Assembly (NCBI RefSeq): GCF_032586155.1
Contig: NZ_JAWHTC010000002.1
Coordinates: forward strand, 434,001 to 498,000
DNA from: JAWHTC01 sp032586155
GTDB lineage: Bacteria > Pseudomonadota > Alphaproteobacteria > Rhodobacterales > Rhodobacteraceae
Length of the DNA stretch: 64,000 bases
Direction: 5' to 3'
A program made the translations under genes and the position numbers. Of the stretch, positions 55,302-64,000 are shown piece by piece (positions within the stretch are counted from its first letter, which is position 1; each line of letters opens with the position of its first letter). Below the pieces are notes generated by a model. That model saw only the letters and a program-made list of their open reading frames with translations, was not told the origin of the DNA and did no database searches.

Positions 55302-57266
55302 CTAGAGTCCCTTACGCCGTATGCGATCTTTGAACTCTTTATCGAAGACTTTAATGTCATTTTCATATGCCTCGAGACGGGCAGAGAAGTGGAAATGCGT
55401 CAAATCCGAGGTCATTTCCGCAAAAGTCTCGGTTCGCAAGCATATGCCGTCACGCTCTACTTCCTCGGTCCAATGGGTTTCGCCCTTCGCGCTCAGCGGA
55501 TCGTCAGGGTGAATGCTCCACCGCTCCCGCGCCATTCCACCGGACACCAGTCCATGACCCTTGTCATACCGCTTGCCGAAATCATCCTCGATGATCAGGT
55601 GGACCTCTCCGCTGCCCATATTGCGCTCGATCTTGCGGCTGTTGTTCGCCGGTCGCAGTTCCTCAATCTGCCAGGGCTCGTCGGTCTCCGGCGGCAGGAA
55701 TGTCCGCCCGCCCATGCCATCTGCTTGCGTTGGCAGGGTCAGTTGCCCGCCAGTGACGGTCAATGCACCCGCCTCCGGTGCGGGCCAGATCAGTGGCCAA
55801 TAGGCATTCGACACCGCCACGCGAATGCGATGCCCTTTGGGCACGACATAAGCAATGTGGTCCAACGCGACGCGGATTTCGACCCCTTGGTTCAAGGGCA
55901 AGTCCACTGGCGTTTCGTGCCCGCCTCGATGGGTCAGATTCAGCATCCCATAGGTGATCCGCGTGCTGGCCCCGTCCGGATGCACGTGATTGAGCCGGAC
56001 CGCCACTTGGCCTTGTGCTTTCTCGGACCGCAGCCGCAACGTCATCTCCGGCGCCCCGGCAATCTCAACTGCATGATCAAGCGGCGCACTGTCCCAGCAA
56101 GCGGATTTCGCATCGTCCGGGCGCTGATCCCCCGGCATCTCGGGTCCCAGCCAAATCGCGCAGTACTCTCCGCCTTCCATGCCGGTATCGGCCGGGCTGG
56201 CCACGGCAACCTCGAATGCCCCCGCCTGCCCCAACACCCCGTCCGGTCCCAGGGGATAGCGCCCGGTCTTGCCCGGCGCATGCGTTACCCAGCGCCCGGG
56301 CCGTTCCTCATACCAAGTTTTGGGCCTTACTCCGTCCATCAGGTATAGGCTCAGGTCCGGATCTTCCTCGACCCCGGTCTCGATACCTTTCAGCCACTTG
56401 TCCCACCAGCGCAGCGCCTCCTGCAAGAATCCGATCCTCGGCTCGGGCACGGCGAAATGTGGATATTTGTGCACCCATGGACCAACGATCCCCTTTGAGC
56501 CCGGCAGGTTGCCGATGATCTGCGGCACCGCGTTCTTGTAGGCGTCGCCCCAACCGCCAATCGCCAGCACCTTTGCCTTCAGTGTTGAATAGTCCTCGCA
56601 GATCGACCCGTGTTTCCAATACGCGTCCCGGTGCTGGTGCCGCAGCCAGACTTCAGGCAGAAACGGCTCCGCCTCAAGTCTTTGCATCCAGATCTCGCGC
56701 CAATCCTCGCGCAGCGCCGGGTCAGGTGGCCGGCTCGAGTAAGCCCACATGGTGCTACCCCAGCCGAGGTTCTCGTTCAGCAGGCACCCGCCCTTGTAGT
56801 GGATGTCATCGGCATAGCGATCCACGGTCGAGCACAGCGTGATCACCGCCTTAAGCGCATCGGGCGCCAGCGCCGCCACCTGCAAACCGTTGAATCCGCC
56901 CCAGCTGATCCCCATCATACCGACGTTGCCATTGCACCAGGGTTGCTCTGCCAGCCAGTCGATCACCTCGACCGCGTCGGCCTGCTCCTGCACGGTGTAT
57001 TCGTCCTCCATCACCCCTTCGCTGTCGCCATTGCCGCGCATGTCGACGCGCACACAGGCATAACCGCGCCGGGCGAAATACGGATGAGTTAGCGCGTCGC
57101 GGGCGCATGTCCCGTCGCGTTTGCGATAGGGCAGGTATTCCAACACCACCGGCACCGGGTTGTCCTCCGCATCTACCGGTCGCCACACCCGCGCCGACAG
57201 CCGGCAACCATCGGACAGCGTGATGCCAAGGTCCTCAAGCTCTTCGATTTCTCGCAAATTCTTCAT
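55302..57266 (-). CDS. CocE/NonD family hydrolase
   Basis: A 654-aa alpha/beta hydrolase of the X-Pro dipeptidyl-peptidase/cocaine-esterase (S15) type. The nucleophile elbow is GISWGGFNG near residue 120, with RVDMRGNGDSEG before it; a C-terminal jelly-roll domain (about 400-560) is typical of CocE. There is no signal peptide, so it acts in the cytoplasm on esters, amides or Pro-containing peptides. It lies 131 bp upstream of the binding-protein gene on the same strand, suggesting uptake followed by hydrolysis. Confidence 0.88.
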   Translation of the reverse strand: MKNLREIEELEDLGITLSDGCRLSARVWRPVDAEDNPVPVVLEYLPYRKRDGTCARDALTHPYFARRGYACVRVDMRGNGDSEGVMEDEYTVQEQADAVEVIDWLAEQPWCNGNVGMMGISWGGFNGLQVAALAPDALKAVITLCSTVDRYADDIHYKGGCLLNENLGWGSTMWAYSSRPPDPALREDWREIWMQRLEAEPFLPEVWLRHQHRDAYWKHGSICEDYSTLKAKVLAIGGWGDAYKNAVPQIIGNLPGSKGIVGPWVHKYPHFAVPEPRIGFLQEALRWWDKWLKGIETGVEEDPDLSLYLMDGVRPKTWYEERPGRWVTHAPGKTGRYPLGPDGVLGQAGAFEVAVASPADTGMEGGEYCAIWLGPEMPGDQRPDDAKSACWDSAPLDHAVEIAGAPEMTLRLRSEKAQGQVAVRLNHVHPDGASTRITYGMLNLTHRGGHETPVDLPLNQGVEIRVALDHIAYVVPKGHRIRVAVSNAYWPLIWPAPEAGALTVTGGQLTLPTQADGMGGRTFLPPETDEPWQIEELRPANNSRKIERNMGSGEVHLIIEDDFGKRYDKGHGLVSGGMARERWSIHPDDPLSAKGETHWTEEVERDGICLRTETFAEMTSDLTHFHFSARLEAYENDIKVFDKEFKDRIRRKGL

Positions 57267-57384
57267 GCTGCCCCCGGCCCATCATCGGTCACAGCCTTCC
57301 GCCCCGCCCGAGTCGAGTCAAGCGACCGCGCGTTCATTTCTGCCAGACAAGCTCGCAGGCAATCGCGAACAGAACCCGCGCCGC

Positions 57385-57828
57385 TTAATCCAGATCGACC
57401 GAGCTCAGTTCATTGAGCAGATCCAAAAGCTGCTCCATCTTCTCGCGCCCATAGCGCTCTTCCAGCCGGGCAAAGATCGCCGCGCTTTCCGGTGCCGCCT
57501 CACGCAAAAGCACTCGGCCTTCCTCGGTGATGTCCACCAAAACCTTGCGCCGATCGGTCGGATGGTCTTTGCGCGCGATCAGTCCCTTCTTGTCCAGAAG
57601 CTGCATGATCCGCGTCAGCGATGGGTTGAGCAGCGACGCCCCTTGGGCAAGGTCCTTCGGGTCCATCGTGCCATGCTCATCCAGAACCCGCAGAACCCGC
57701 CATTGCTGTTCGGTCACGCCTGCCTTGTTCAACATGTGCCGGATCGGCGCCATCATGGTTTCACGTGCCCGCAGCATCGCAATCGGAAGCGAGCGGGAAG
57801 TCGAAGGCAAGCTGGGTCTGTCAGTCAT
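57385..57828 (-). CDS. MarR family regulator (HpaR-like)
   Basis: A 147-aa winged-helix regulator. The helix-turn-helix lies near 50-75 (MDPKDLAQGASLLNPSLTRI), followed by the wing (DRRKVLVDITEEG). The N-terminal ARETMMAPIRHMLNKAGVTE and TEQQWRVLRVLDEHG resemble HpaR, the repressor of homoprotocatechuate breakdown, but no such pathway is nearby. It is on the same strand as, and 118 bp upstream of, the hydrolase/transporter genes, so it may control them. The frame opens 8 codons earlier; ATG 57828 is chosen. Confidence 0.85.
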   Translation of the reverse strand: MTDRPSLPSTSRSLPIAMLRARETMMAPIRHMLNKAGVTEQQWRVLRVLDEHGTMDPKDLAQGASLLNPSLTRIMQLLDKKGLIARKDHPTDRRKVLVDITEEGRVLLREAAPESAAIFARLEERYGREKMEQLLDLLNELSSVDLD

Positions 57829-57900
57829 GCCCGATATGTCGCCGATTTCCACCGCCGCGGCAAGGTCTGCATCGCCGCAGCGGTTCTTAAATATTCTTGC

Positions 57901-57923
57901 TTAGGATGTGCTTCCGCGCACAT
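57901..57923 (+). repeat. Degenerate REP-like hairpin
   Basis: A TTAG head and ATGTGC/GCACAT arms (57906-57911 and 57918-57923) around a 6-nt loop, directly behind the cobT stop. It resembles the GTAG-headed REP family but with a changed head and shorter stem. Confidence 0.4.
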
Positions 57924-57926
57924 TCA

Positions 57927-58940
57927 CTAACCCTCAGACACCCCGGCCTCGCCAAAGGTCGCCATACCCGAGTGACAGGCCACGGCCCCTTTCAGCACAC
58001 CGATCGCCAGCGCCGCGCCCGAACCCTCGCCCAGCCGCATCCCCAGCTGCAACAGCGGTGCCTTGTCGAGCTCCTTCAGCAGCCGCGCATGGGCCGCTTC
58101 GGCGCTCTGATGGCCAGCCACCGCATGATCCAGCGCCCCCGGCACCGCCCGTTCAAGACAGGCCGCAGCCGCGGAACAGATGAACCCGTCAAGGATTACC
58201 GGAATGCATTCCACCCGTGCCCGCGCAATCGCACCCGCCATCCCGGCCAGCTCGCGTCCGCCAAGGCAGCGCAACACACCCAGCCCATCACTCATTGCGT
58301 CACCATTCATCTTGACGCCATCGCGCACCACACGTGCTTTCAGCGCCAACCCGGCATCATCCACGCCAGTGCCACGGCCAACCCAGTCCTCGGCCTCGCC
58401 ACCGAACAGGGCACAACCAATCGCCGCCGCGCTTGTGGTGTTGCCGATTCCCATCTCGCCAGTGACCAGCAGGTCCGATCCCTCATCCACCGCGTGCCAG
58501 CCAGCCAAGAGCGCCTCGACAAACTCATTCTCGCTCATCGCCGGACCTTGGGTGAAATCCGCCGTCGGCCGATTCAGCGACAGAGCATGCACGTCCATCT
58601 TGGCCCCAAACGCCTTGGACAGCTGGTTGATCGCTGCGCCGCCATGCTGAAAATTCAACACCATCTGCTCGGTCACTTCCGCCGGAAAAGCCGAAACCCC
58701 CTGCGCCGTCACCCCGTGATTCCCCGCGAACACGATAACCTGCGGATTCTCCAGCTTGGGGCGCGCATCACCGCGCCAACCTGCATACCAGATCGCCAGA
58801 TCCTCCAAGCGGCCCAGCGCGCCGGGTGGCTTGGTCAATTGAACATTGCGGGCCTCGGCCCCTGCTTTCGCCTCTTTGTCTGCGTCGGGCGCCTGTGCCA
58901 GACACTCGCGAAACTGCTCCAGACTGCTGAAATCGGCCAT
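57927..58940 (-). CDS. cobT: Nicotinate-nucleotide-dimethylbenzimidazole phosphoribosyltransferase
   Basis: A 337-aa enzyme that makes alpha-ribazole phosphate for the lower ligand of cobalamin. Hallmarks are KPPGALGRLEDLA near 36-48, VFAGNHGVTAQGVSAFP near 70-86, GEMGIGNTTSAAAI near 163-176 and the C-terminal LGMRLGEGSGAALAI. Divergent from cobS across only 80 bp, so both cobalamin nucleotide-loop genes may share a control region. No cobalamin riboswitch features are visible there. Confidence 0.95.
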   Translation of the reverse strand: MADFSSLEQFRECLAQAPDADKEAKAGAEARNVQLTKPPGALGRLEDLAIWYAGWRGDARPKLENPQVIVFAGNHGVTAQGVSAFPAEVTEQMVLNFQHGGAAINQLSKAFGAKMDVHALSLNRPTADFTQGPAMSENEFVEALLAGWHAVDEGSDLLVTGEMGIGNTTSAAAIGCALFGGEAEDWVGRGTGVDDAGLALKARVVRDGVKMNGDAMSDGLGVLRCLGGRELAGMAGAIARARVECIPVILDGFICSAAAACLERAVPGALDHAVAGHQSAEAAHARLLKELDKAPLLQLGMRLGEGSGAALAIGVLKGAVACHSGMATFGEAGVSEG

Positions 58941-59020
58941 TCAAATCCTCGTTGCGTTGACTTGTGCCCGCGTGTTTAACCGAACCGACCCGGTCCACAA
59001 GTCTTGAAACGGACAGAACG

Positions 59021-59782
59021 ATGCACAAAACCGGCCCCAGAGGGACATTGCAGCTTGGTGACATCCCCGTCGCCCTGTCGCTGCTGACCCGCCTGCCCAT
59101 CCGCCTCGAACCCGAGGCCTATGGCCGCGGTGCCCGCACCACTTGGGCCTGGCCGCTGGTTGGTGCGGTTGTAGCAATGCTGGCCGCGATTCTGGCCAAG
59201 ATCGTCCTGACCCTCGGCCTGCCTGCACCGATTGCCGCACTTCTGGCCCTATCACTGATGGTGATCGTTACCGGCGCCATGCACGAGGACGGTCTGGCAG
59301 ACGTGGCTGACGGGTTCTGGGGCGGCCCTGACCGGGCGCGCCGTCTTGAAATCATGAAGGACAGCCGCATCGGCGCCTACGGTGTCATTGCCCTGATCCT
59401 ATCACTCGGCCTGCGTGGCCTGGCACTGGTGTCCCTTGGCGCGGCCCTGATACCGGGCCTTTTCGTCTCGGCACTTCTGTCGCGCGCAGCAATGGCTCAT
59501 GTGATGCAGGCCCTGCCCAACGCCCGCGACACCGGGCTTTCACACTCCACCGGCCGCCCCGGCACAGCTGCGGTCGCGCTGGCTGCCGGGATCAGTGGCT
59601 TCCTTGCCCTGTTGATCTCAGGCTGGGCCGGGGTCTGGGCCATCCTTGCCACCCTTGTCGCCATGCTTGCCTGCGCCGCCATAGCCCGCGCCAAAATTGG
59701 CGGTCAGACCGGCGACGTCCTCGGCGCCACCCAACAGATCACCGAGATCGCCGTTCTTCTGGCCCTGCTTGCCACGATGTAA
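59021..59782 (+). CDS. cobS: Adenosylcobinamide-GDP ribazoletransferase (cobalamin synthase)
   Basis: A 253-aa inner-membrane enzyme with about six helices that joins adenosylcobinamide-GDP and alpha-ribazole. The family motif GAMHEDGLADVADGFWGG lies near residues 84-101 and KDSRIGAYGVIAL near 110-122. The frame opens at a GTG 19 codons earlier; the ATG at 59021 is chosen. It ends at a bidirectional terminator shared with convergent carD. Confidence 0.93.
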   Translation: MHKTGPRGTLQLGDIPVALSLLTRLPIRLEPEAYGRGARTTWAWPLVGAVVAMLAAILAKIVLTLGLPAPIAALLALSLMVIVTGAMHEDGLADVADGFWGGPDRARRLEIMKDSRIGAYGVIALILSLGLRGLALVSLGAALIPGLFVSALLSRAAMAHVMQALPNARDTGLSHSTGRPGTAAVALAAGISGFLALLISGWAGVWAILATLVAMLACAAIARAKIGGQTGDVLGATQQITEIAVLLALLATM

Positions 59783-59792
59783 ACACACGAAA

Positions 59793-59817
59793 AACCGCGC
59801 CCCAATGGAGCGCGGTT
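59793..59817. terminator. Bidirectional terminator between cobS and carD
   Basis: Stem AACCGCGC/GCGCGGTT (59793-59800 and 59810-59817) with a 9-nt loop. It is flanked by A-rich bases on the left (ACGAAA) and TCTTTC on the right, so it can end transcripts from both convergent genes. Confidence 0.8.
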
Positions 59818-59841
59818 CTTTCATTCGTGTTGTAACCTGGA

Positions 59842-60354
59842 TCAGGCCGCAGCCGCCCGGCTGACCAGCACATCGTCGATCTGTTTGGCTGCGGCAACTT
59901 CGTCACCGCCGCCAACAGCCGACACTTCACGGGTCAGACGTTCCAGCGCCGCCTCATACAGCTGACGCTCGGAATAACTTTGCTCACGCTGATCGTCGCT
60001 GCGGTGCAGGTCGCGCACCACCTCGGCAATTGCGATCAGGTCGCCCGAGTTGATCTTCTGTTCATATTCCTGGGCCCGGCGCGACCACATCGCACGCTTG
60101 ACCTTGGCCTTGCCCTTCAGGGTTTTCATCGCCTGACTTACGACATCCGGGCTCGACAACCCACGCATGCCGATCTCAATCGCCTTGTTGGTCGGCACCC
60201 GCAGAGTCATCTTGTCCTTCTCAAACGAGATCACGAAAAGCTCGAGTTCGAAACCCGCTACTTCCTGTTTTTCGATTGAGACGACCTGACCCACGCCGTG
60301 GGCCGGGTAGACGACGTATTCATTGGGCTTGAAGTCCAATTTTTTCTTGCTCAT
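59842..60354 (-). CDS. CarD family transcription factor (CdnL-like)
   Basis: A 170-aa RNA-polymerase-binding regulator. The N-terminal RNAP-interaction domain (about 9-65) begins KPNEYVVYPAHGVGQVVSIE, and the C-terminal helical DNA-binding domain holds KVKRAMWSRRAQEYEQKI. It stabilises open promoter complexes, mainly at rRNA and housekeeping promoters. The frame is open 35 codons further, but the ATG at 60354 begins the conserved part. The 284-bp gap upstream to fdxA holds no gene. Confidence 0.93.
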   Translation of the reverse strand: MSKKKLDFKPNEYVVYPAHGVGQVVSIEKQEVAGFELELFVISFEKDKMTLRVPTNKAIEIGMRGLSSPDVVSQAMKTLKGKAKVKRAMWSRRAQEYEQKINSGDLIAIAEVVRDLHRSDDQREQSYSERQLYEAALERLTREVSAVGGGDEVAAAKQIDDVLVSRAAAA

Positions 60355-60638
60355 TAAAGCTCTTTCCTTAGCGTCGGATCCTGAAATCCCACCTGTTTCG
60401 GCGACGAAAGCGCACCCGCTGCAGGCTGAACACCCGCCGCTGGACTGGCTTTTTCGCAAATAAAACCATCCACTGAACGGCAGCTCGGATGGATGGTATC
60501 AGGTCGGTTTCATCATTTCTGAGAGTAACATAGCACGAATCAGGGCAAAATTAAAGTGCCCCGGCGTCACAGGCGTGAATTTGGCCGTGTTTCAAAAGGT
60601 TTGCGCGCGATGGGCTCGGCGAATCGCCGATGGCAGCC

Positions 60639-60977
60639 TCAGCCCCCTTCGCCGGGGTTTTCCGAGAAGTACTTGTTCAGCTTATCCGTCTCGCCGTCGC
60701 GTTCTTCGGCCTCGGGCAACTGATCCTTCTTCGAGATGATCACCGGCCACATTTCCGAATATTTGCGGTTGAATTCAACCCATTTGTCCATGTCCGGCTC
60801 GGTATCGGGGCGGATCGCATCGGCCGGGCATTCCGGCTCGCAGACCCCGCAATCGATGCATTCATCTGGGTGAATAACCAACATGTTCTCACCCTCGTAG
60901 AAACAGTCCACGGGACAGACCTCGACACAGTCGGTGTATTTGCAGGCAATGCAGTTATCGATCACGATATAAGTCAT
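60639..60977 (-). CDS. fdxA: 7Fe ferredoxin (FdxA)
   Basis: A 112-aa ferredoxin with one [3Fe-4S] and one [4Fe-4S] cluster. Cysteines lie at 9, 12, 17, 21, 25 (CIACKYTDCVEVCPVDC) and 40, 43, 46, 50 (CIDCGVCEPECP). The C-terminal helical tail (PEAEERDGETDKLNKYF) is typical of FdxA. It is a cytoplasmic electron carrier with uncertain partner. It follows the S4-domain and helicase genes on the same strand, a neighbourhood seen widely in Rhodobacterales. Confidence 0.95.
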   Translation of the reverse strand: MTYIVIDNCIACKYTDCVEVCPVDCFYEGENMLVIHPDECIDCGVCEPECPADAIRPDTEPDMDKWVEFNRKYSEMWPVIISKKDQLPEAEERDGETDKLNKYFSENPGEGG

Positions 60978-61066
60978 ATCGGGTATCCATATTAAATCGG
61001 CGTCGGCAACTGCCTAATTCAAGGGCGCGGATCATTCAAGCGTTGCTCATGTCGCGGCGATCACAA

Positions 61067-61438
61067 TCACGCGTCCGGTTTTTTGAATGCATCCAGTACT
61101 CGTCGGTCACGCTTGGTGGGCCGTGCCCCGACACGTGGTGGCGCGGGCGGCGCATCCGGCTCCGGCGGTGGCGTCAGATCTTCATAGAGCGCCCGCGCCT
61201 CCGGTGCCGGGCCACGGCGTTTGCCCACATCAAGGATCTTCACCACCCGAATCTGACGCGCCTGGGCGAAGGTTAAAACGTCCCCCGGCGCCACAGAATG
61301 GGCCGGTTTTGACACCCTGTCGCCATTGACCCGCACATGCCCGCCTGAGACCTGCTTTGACGCCAGCCCGCGTGTTTTGAAGAACCGCGCATACCACAGC
61401 CATTTGTCCAGCCGGATACGTGCAGCGCCCTCAGACAA
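61067..61438 (-). CDS. S4-domain RNA-binding protein (Hsp15-like)
   Basis: A 123-aa protein with an N-terminal S4 domain (about 7-70; RLDKWLWYARFFKTRGLASK and GHVRVNGDRVSKPAH) and a Pro/Arg-rich C-terminal tail. It resembles Hsp15/HslR, which binds stalled 50S subunits carrying nascent chains. It starts 3 nt after the stop of the helicase gene, so the two are very likely co-expressed in RNA metabolism. Confidence 0.9.
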   Translation of the reverse strand: MSEGAARIRLDKWLWYARFFKTRGLASKQVSGGHVRVNGDRVSKPAHSVAPGDVLTFAQARQIRVVKILDVGKRRGPAPEARALYEDLTPPPEPDAPPAPPRVGARPTKRDRRVLDAFKKPDA

Positions 61439-61441
61439 GGC

Positions 61442-64000
61442 TCAGTCCTTGTCCTTGAGCCCCATGAGCGCGGCTGCAAACGGGTTGTCGGGGTCGATTG
61501 GCTTGTCTTTCTTGGGCGGTTTGGATTCGAACCGGCGCGCACCCTGCGGCTTGCCCCCTTCACGACGCGGCTTGCCGCCTTTGCCCTTGAGCTTGCCCTG
61601 GCCCTTACCGCGGGGACGCTCACCGCCTTCGCGACGTTGCTGTCCACCACCCCGGCGCGGACCGCGTTGTCCGCCACCAAAGCCACCCCAGGTGAAGGTA
61701 TAGAACACCTCCATCTCCGGGCCAGTGTCCTCGGCGGGCTCAGTGGTTTCCGCGGGCGTCTCGGCAGATTGTTCCGCTGACACCTCTTCCGTCACTTGCG
61801 CGTCGGCCTCGGCAGGTTCTTCTGCGACTGCTTCGGTCGCGGCTTGGGCAGCCTCTGCCGTCGACGTCTCGGCCACGGCGCGCACCTTCTCACGCTCGCC
61901 TTTCTCGGCCTTGTAGCCCAATCCCTGCATCAGCTCGGAAAACTGCTCCAAAGTCATGCCGGTGATCGACAGCATGTCGGGGTTGGCCTCAAAACCCGAG
62001 CGACTGTTTTCCGCACGCAATAGGTCGGCCAGACGTTCCAGCATGTCGATCCGGATCGCCCGCTCTCCAGCGGTGCGATAGCCGCTCATGGCATCCACAC
62101 CCGGCTCGGCATCTTTCGGGGCGGGCACGGTTACCAGACCGGGCGGCGGCGCTTCGGGGAAGACATCCAGCCCTTTGCCCAGCGACCACAGCACCAGACG
62201 CAGACGCGTCGGCGCGGGTTTCAGCAAGAGCGGCATGAAGATGGTGAACTGACCGAACCGTACCCCGTGTTTGCGCAATTGTCCGCGGGCGTCCTGATCA
62301 AGGTCCTTGACCTCGGCGGCCACCTCGTCACGGCGAATGACGCCAAGGTTTTCGACCAGACGGAAGGCAAAGCCGCGCGGCATCGCCCCCAGCTCCTCGT
62401 CCCGGCTCATGTTCAGAAGCGGCTCGAAAAGGGTGGCGACCTTGCGGTCGATGAAATGCTGCAGGCGGCGGGTGACCTTCTGCACCACGTCCTCACCCGC
62501 CTCTTCGTCGACAAAGGCCTGCACGGCGGGTTTCAGCGGCTCTGCCCCGGCGACCAGCTTGCCCACGGCATGCTCGCCCCACATCAGACCACCCTGTTCA
62601 GTAAAATCGATCTCGGTATCAGGCGCGTTGTAGAACCGATCGGCGCGCAGGTTGAAATGCGGTGCCAGCGCCTGCTGGCTCACCTGTTTCAGCGTCTTGG
62701 CTTCCTGGTTGCCGCCGCTCTTATCGGCTGCAAAGCGGAATCCTTCCAGACGGCCCACCACGTGGCCTTCGACCGTCACTTCACCTTTGTCGTTCACTTC
62801 GGCCACCAGGGCCTCCTTTTGTTTGAGTCGGCGCAAAAGCACACTTGTGCGCCGATCCACGAATCTTTGCGTCAGCGCACCATGAAGTGCGTCCGACAAG
62901 CGATCTTCTACCGCACGGGTTTCGCCGCGCCAATGCTCTGCATCCTGCAACCAGCCCTTTCGCTGTGCGACATAAGTCCACGTGCGAATAAAGGCCAGAC
63001 GTTTCGACAATGTGTCAATGTCGCCATTGGTTTTGTCGATGCGTTTGACCTTCGCCGCGAACCAATCCTCGGATATATGCCCTTTTTCGTGCAAAAAATG
63101 AAACACCTGGCCCAAAAGATCGGCGTGCTCCGCGTGGCTGATTCCGCGAAAATCCGGAATGCGGCAGACATCCCAGAGCAGGCGCACCGATTGCGCATCG
63201 CTGGCGCGTGCGCGGGTTTCCGCCTCTTCCGACAGCGCCTTCAACGCCATAAGGTCGTCGGCTTCGCGGGCCTTGGCAAACCATTCGTTCTGCGGTTTCT
63301 GCTCCAGCGAATGGATCAAATGATCAAGCCGCCCGAATGTCAGGTCCGTATTCCGCCATTGCAACTTGCGAATGGGGGTAAAGGCATTGTCGACAATCGC
63401 TTCGGCCATATCGGGCGGCAGATCCCGCGCTTCGCCAGTGACGCCAAAGGTGCCATCGCTCATCCCACGCCCTGCGCGACCAGCAATCTGGGCCAGCTCG
63501 TTCGGGGCCAGCTCGCGCATCCGCCGCCCATCAAATTTGCTGAGGGATGAAAATGCCACGTGGTCGATGTCCAGGTTCAGCCCCATGCCGATGGCATCGG
63601 TCGCCACCAGGAAATCAACCTCGCCTGACTGGTACATCTCGACCTGCGCATTGCGCGTGCGCGGGGAAAGCGCTCCCATCACCACCGCCGCCCCACCCCG
63701 CTGACGGCGGATCAGCTCGGCAATGGCATAAACCCCATCAACCGAGAACCCGACAATGGCGCTGCGCGGCTTCATCCGGCTGATCTTCTTCGGTCCGGTA
63801 TAGCTCAGCTGGCTCATCCGTTCGCGGGACAAGAACTCCACCTCCGGCACCAGCGCCAGGATCGGACGCCGCATGGTGGCCGCCCCCATGAACAGGGTTT
63901 CATGGGTGCCACGCGCATGCAGCAAGCGGTCGGTGAAGACGTGCCCGCGCTCTGGGTCGGCACAAAGCTGAATCTCGTCGATAGCAACGAAATCCGCACC
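61442..64000 (-). CDS. Suv3-like superfamily 2 RNA helicase (5'-truncated by window edge)
   Basis: At least 853 codons, running off the right edge. The visible part starts in the helicase core: AIDEIQLCADPERGHVFTDR near 63910-63980 (DEAD-box position DEIQ, as in Suv3), then YTGPKKISRMKPRSAIVGFS, and motif VI in IAGRAGRGMSDGT. The middle is a Suv3-type C-terminal region; the last about 170 residues are a low-complexity tail rich in Ala/Glu and then Arg/Gly/Lys, apt for RNA binding. It probably unwinds RNA for turnover. The N-terminus and Walker A motif are outside the window. Confidence 0.88.
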   Translation of the reverse strand, partial: GADFVAIDEIQLCADPERGHVFTDRLLHARGTHETLFMGAATMRRPILALVPEVEFLSRERMSQLSYTGPKKISRMKPRSAIVGFSVDGVYAIAELIRRQRGGAAVVMGALSPRTRNAQVEMYQSGEVDFLVATDAIGMGLNLDIDHVAFSSLSKFDGRRMRELAPNELAQIAGRAGRGMSDGTFGVTGEARDLPPDMAEAIVDNAFTPIRKLQWRNTDLTFGRLDHLIHSLEQKPQNEWFAKAREADDLMALKALSEEAETRARASDAQSVRLLWDVCRIPDFRGISHAEHADLLGQVFHFLHEKGHISEDWFAAKVKRIDKTNGDIDTLSKRLAFIRTWTYVAQRKGWLQDAEHWRGETRAVEDRLSDALHGALTQRFVDRRTSVLLRRLKQKEALVAEVNDKGEVTVEGHVVGRLEGFRFAADKSGGNQEAKTLKQVSQQALAPHFNLRADRFYNAPDTEIDFTEQGGLMWGEHAVGKLVAGAEPLKPAVQAFVDEEAGEDVVQKVTRRLQHFIDRKVATLFEPLLNMSRDEELGAMPRGFAFRLVENLGVIRRDEVAAEVKDLDQDARGQLRKHGVRFGQFTIFMPLLLKPAPTRLRLVLWSLGKGLDVFPEAPPPGLVTVPAPKDAEPGVDAMSGYRTAGERAIRIDMLERLADLLRAENSRSGFEANPDMLSITGMTLEQFSELMQGLGYKAEKGEREKVRAVAETSTAEAAQAATEAVAEEPAEADAQVTEEVSAEQSAETPAETTEPAEDTGPEMEVFYTFTWGGFGGGQRGPRRGGGQQRREGGERPRGKGQGKLKGKGGKPRREGGKPQGARRFESKPPKKDKPIDPDNPFAAALMGLKDKD

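Noticed and set aside
58941..59020. Cobalamin riboswitch between cobT and cobS
   Set aside because: The 80-bp gap is too short and shows no B12-box-like sequence.

Overview
The window looks like chromosomal DNA of a marine alphaproteobacterium of the order Rhodobacterales (Roseobacter group). The evidence is the gene content: class I lysyl-tRNA synthetase, CarD, FdxA, an aa3 oxidase subunit I behind a near-consensus FNR box, pdxJ/acpS/lepB/rnc, GC-rich codon use, and TTG/GTG starts with 4-base ATGA overlaps. I see no rRNA, prophage, CRISPR array or plasmid functions. The only RNA gene found is one tRNA-Leu(GAG). Family names rest on motif recognition by eye; no database search was run.

Layout. 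1-8 kb: a TerC-family membrane protein, an MFS exporter, and a seven-gene forward operon (27-aa membrane micro-ORF, XpaC-like, TelA-like, DUF2927 lipoprotein, SPFH-GYF protein, an unknown, YdjG-like zinc-ribbon protein) that reads as an envelope-stress module. 8-16 kb: nitroreductase, a decayed acyltransferase, Hsp20, dtd, then pdxJ / two LysE exporters / a secreted unknown / acpS / lepB / rnc, and a Flp-pilin-like peptide. 16-23 kb: tRNA-Leu, cupin, FrnE-like protein, lipB, cytochrome c, ctaD, a sulfotransferase, DUF2244 and DUF4336. 23-34 kb: lysK, a TerB-like protein coupled to an L,D-transpeptidase, a dead transpeptidase copy, dacB, nadD, ettA, a RAYT transposase, cspA, a third transpeptidase, DUF302 and a thioesterase.

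34-43 kb: a complete type I secretion locus on the minus strand (1,246-aa Ig-repeat adhesin, TolC-like, ABC exporter, HlyD-like). 43-49 kb: a hydroxyproline dehydratase/epimerase, a phosphodiesterase-like protein, and an HDAC-family deacetylase beside a Pat/YfiQ-like acyltransferase. 49-58 kb: a DUF4349 protein, a peptide-type ABC transporter with a CocE-like hydrolase, and a MarR regulator. 58-64 kb: cobT/cobS, carD, fdxA, an Hsp15-like S4 protein and a Suv3-like helicase that runs off the right edge.

Several non-coding repeat classes stand out. One is a GTAG-headed REP hairpin family together with its probable RAYT mobiliser, whose own reading frame contains a REP pair. A second is paired TTCGAA-centred palindromes, one pair lying in frame inside a signal-peptide region. 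A third is an AAATATCCC element found at gene 3' ends. A fourth is a triple 11-bp direct repeat present at two loci. The best candidates for under-described biology are the combined XpaC-TelA/SPFH/zinc-ribbon operon with its micro-ORF, the 11-bp triple repeats, and the REP/RAYT system.
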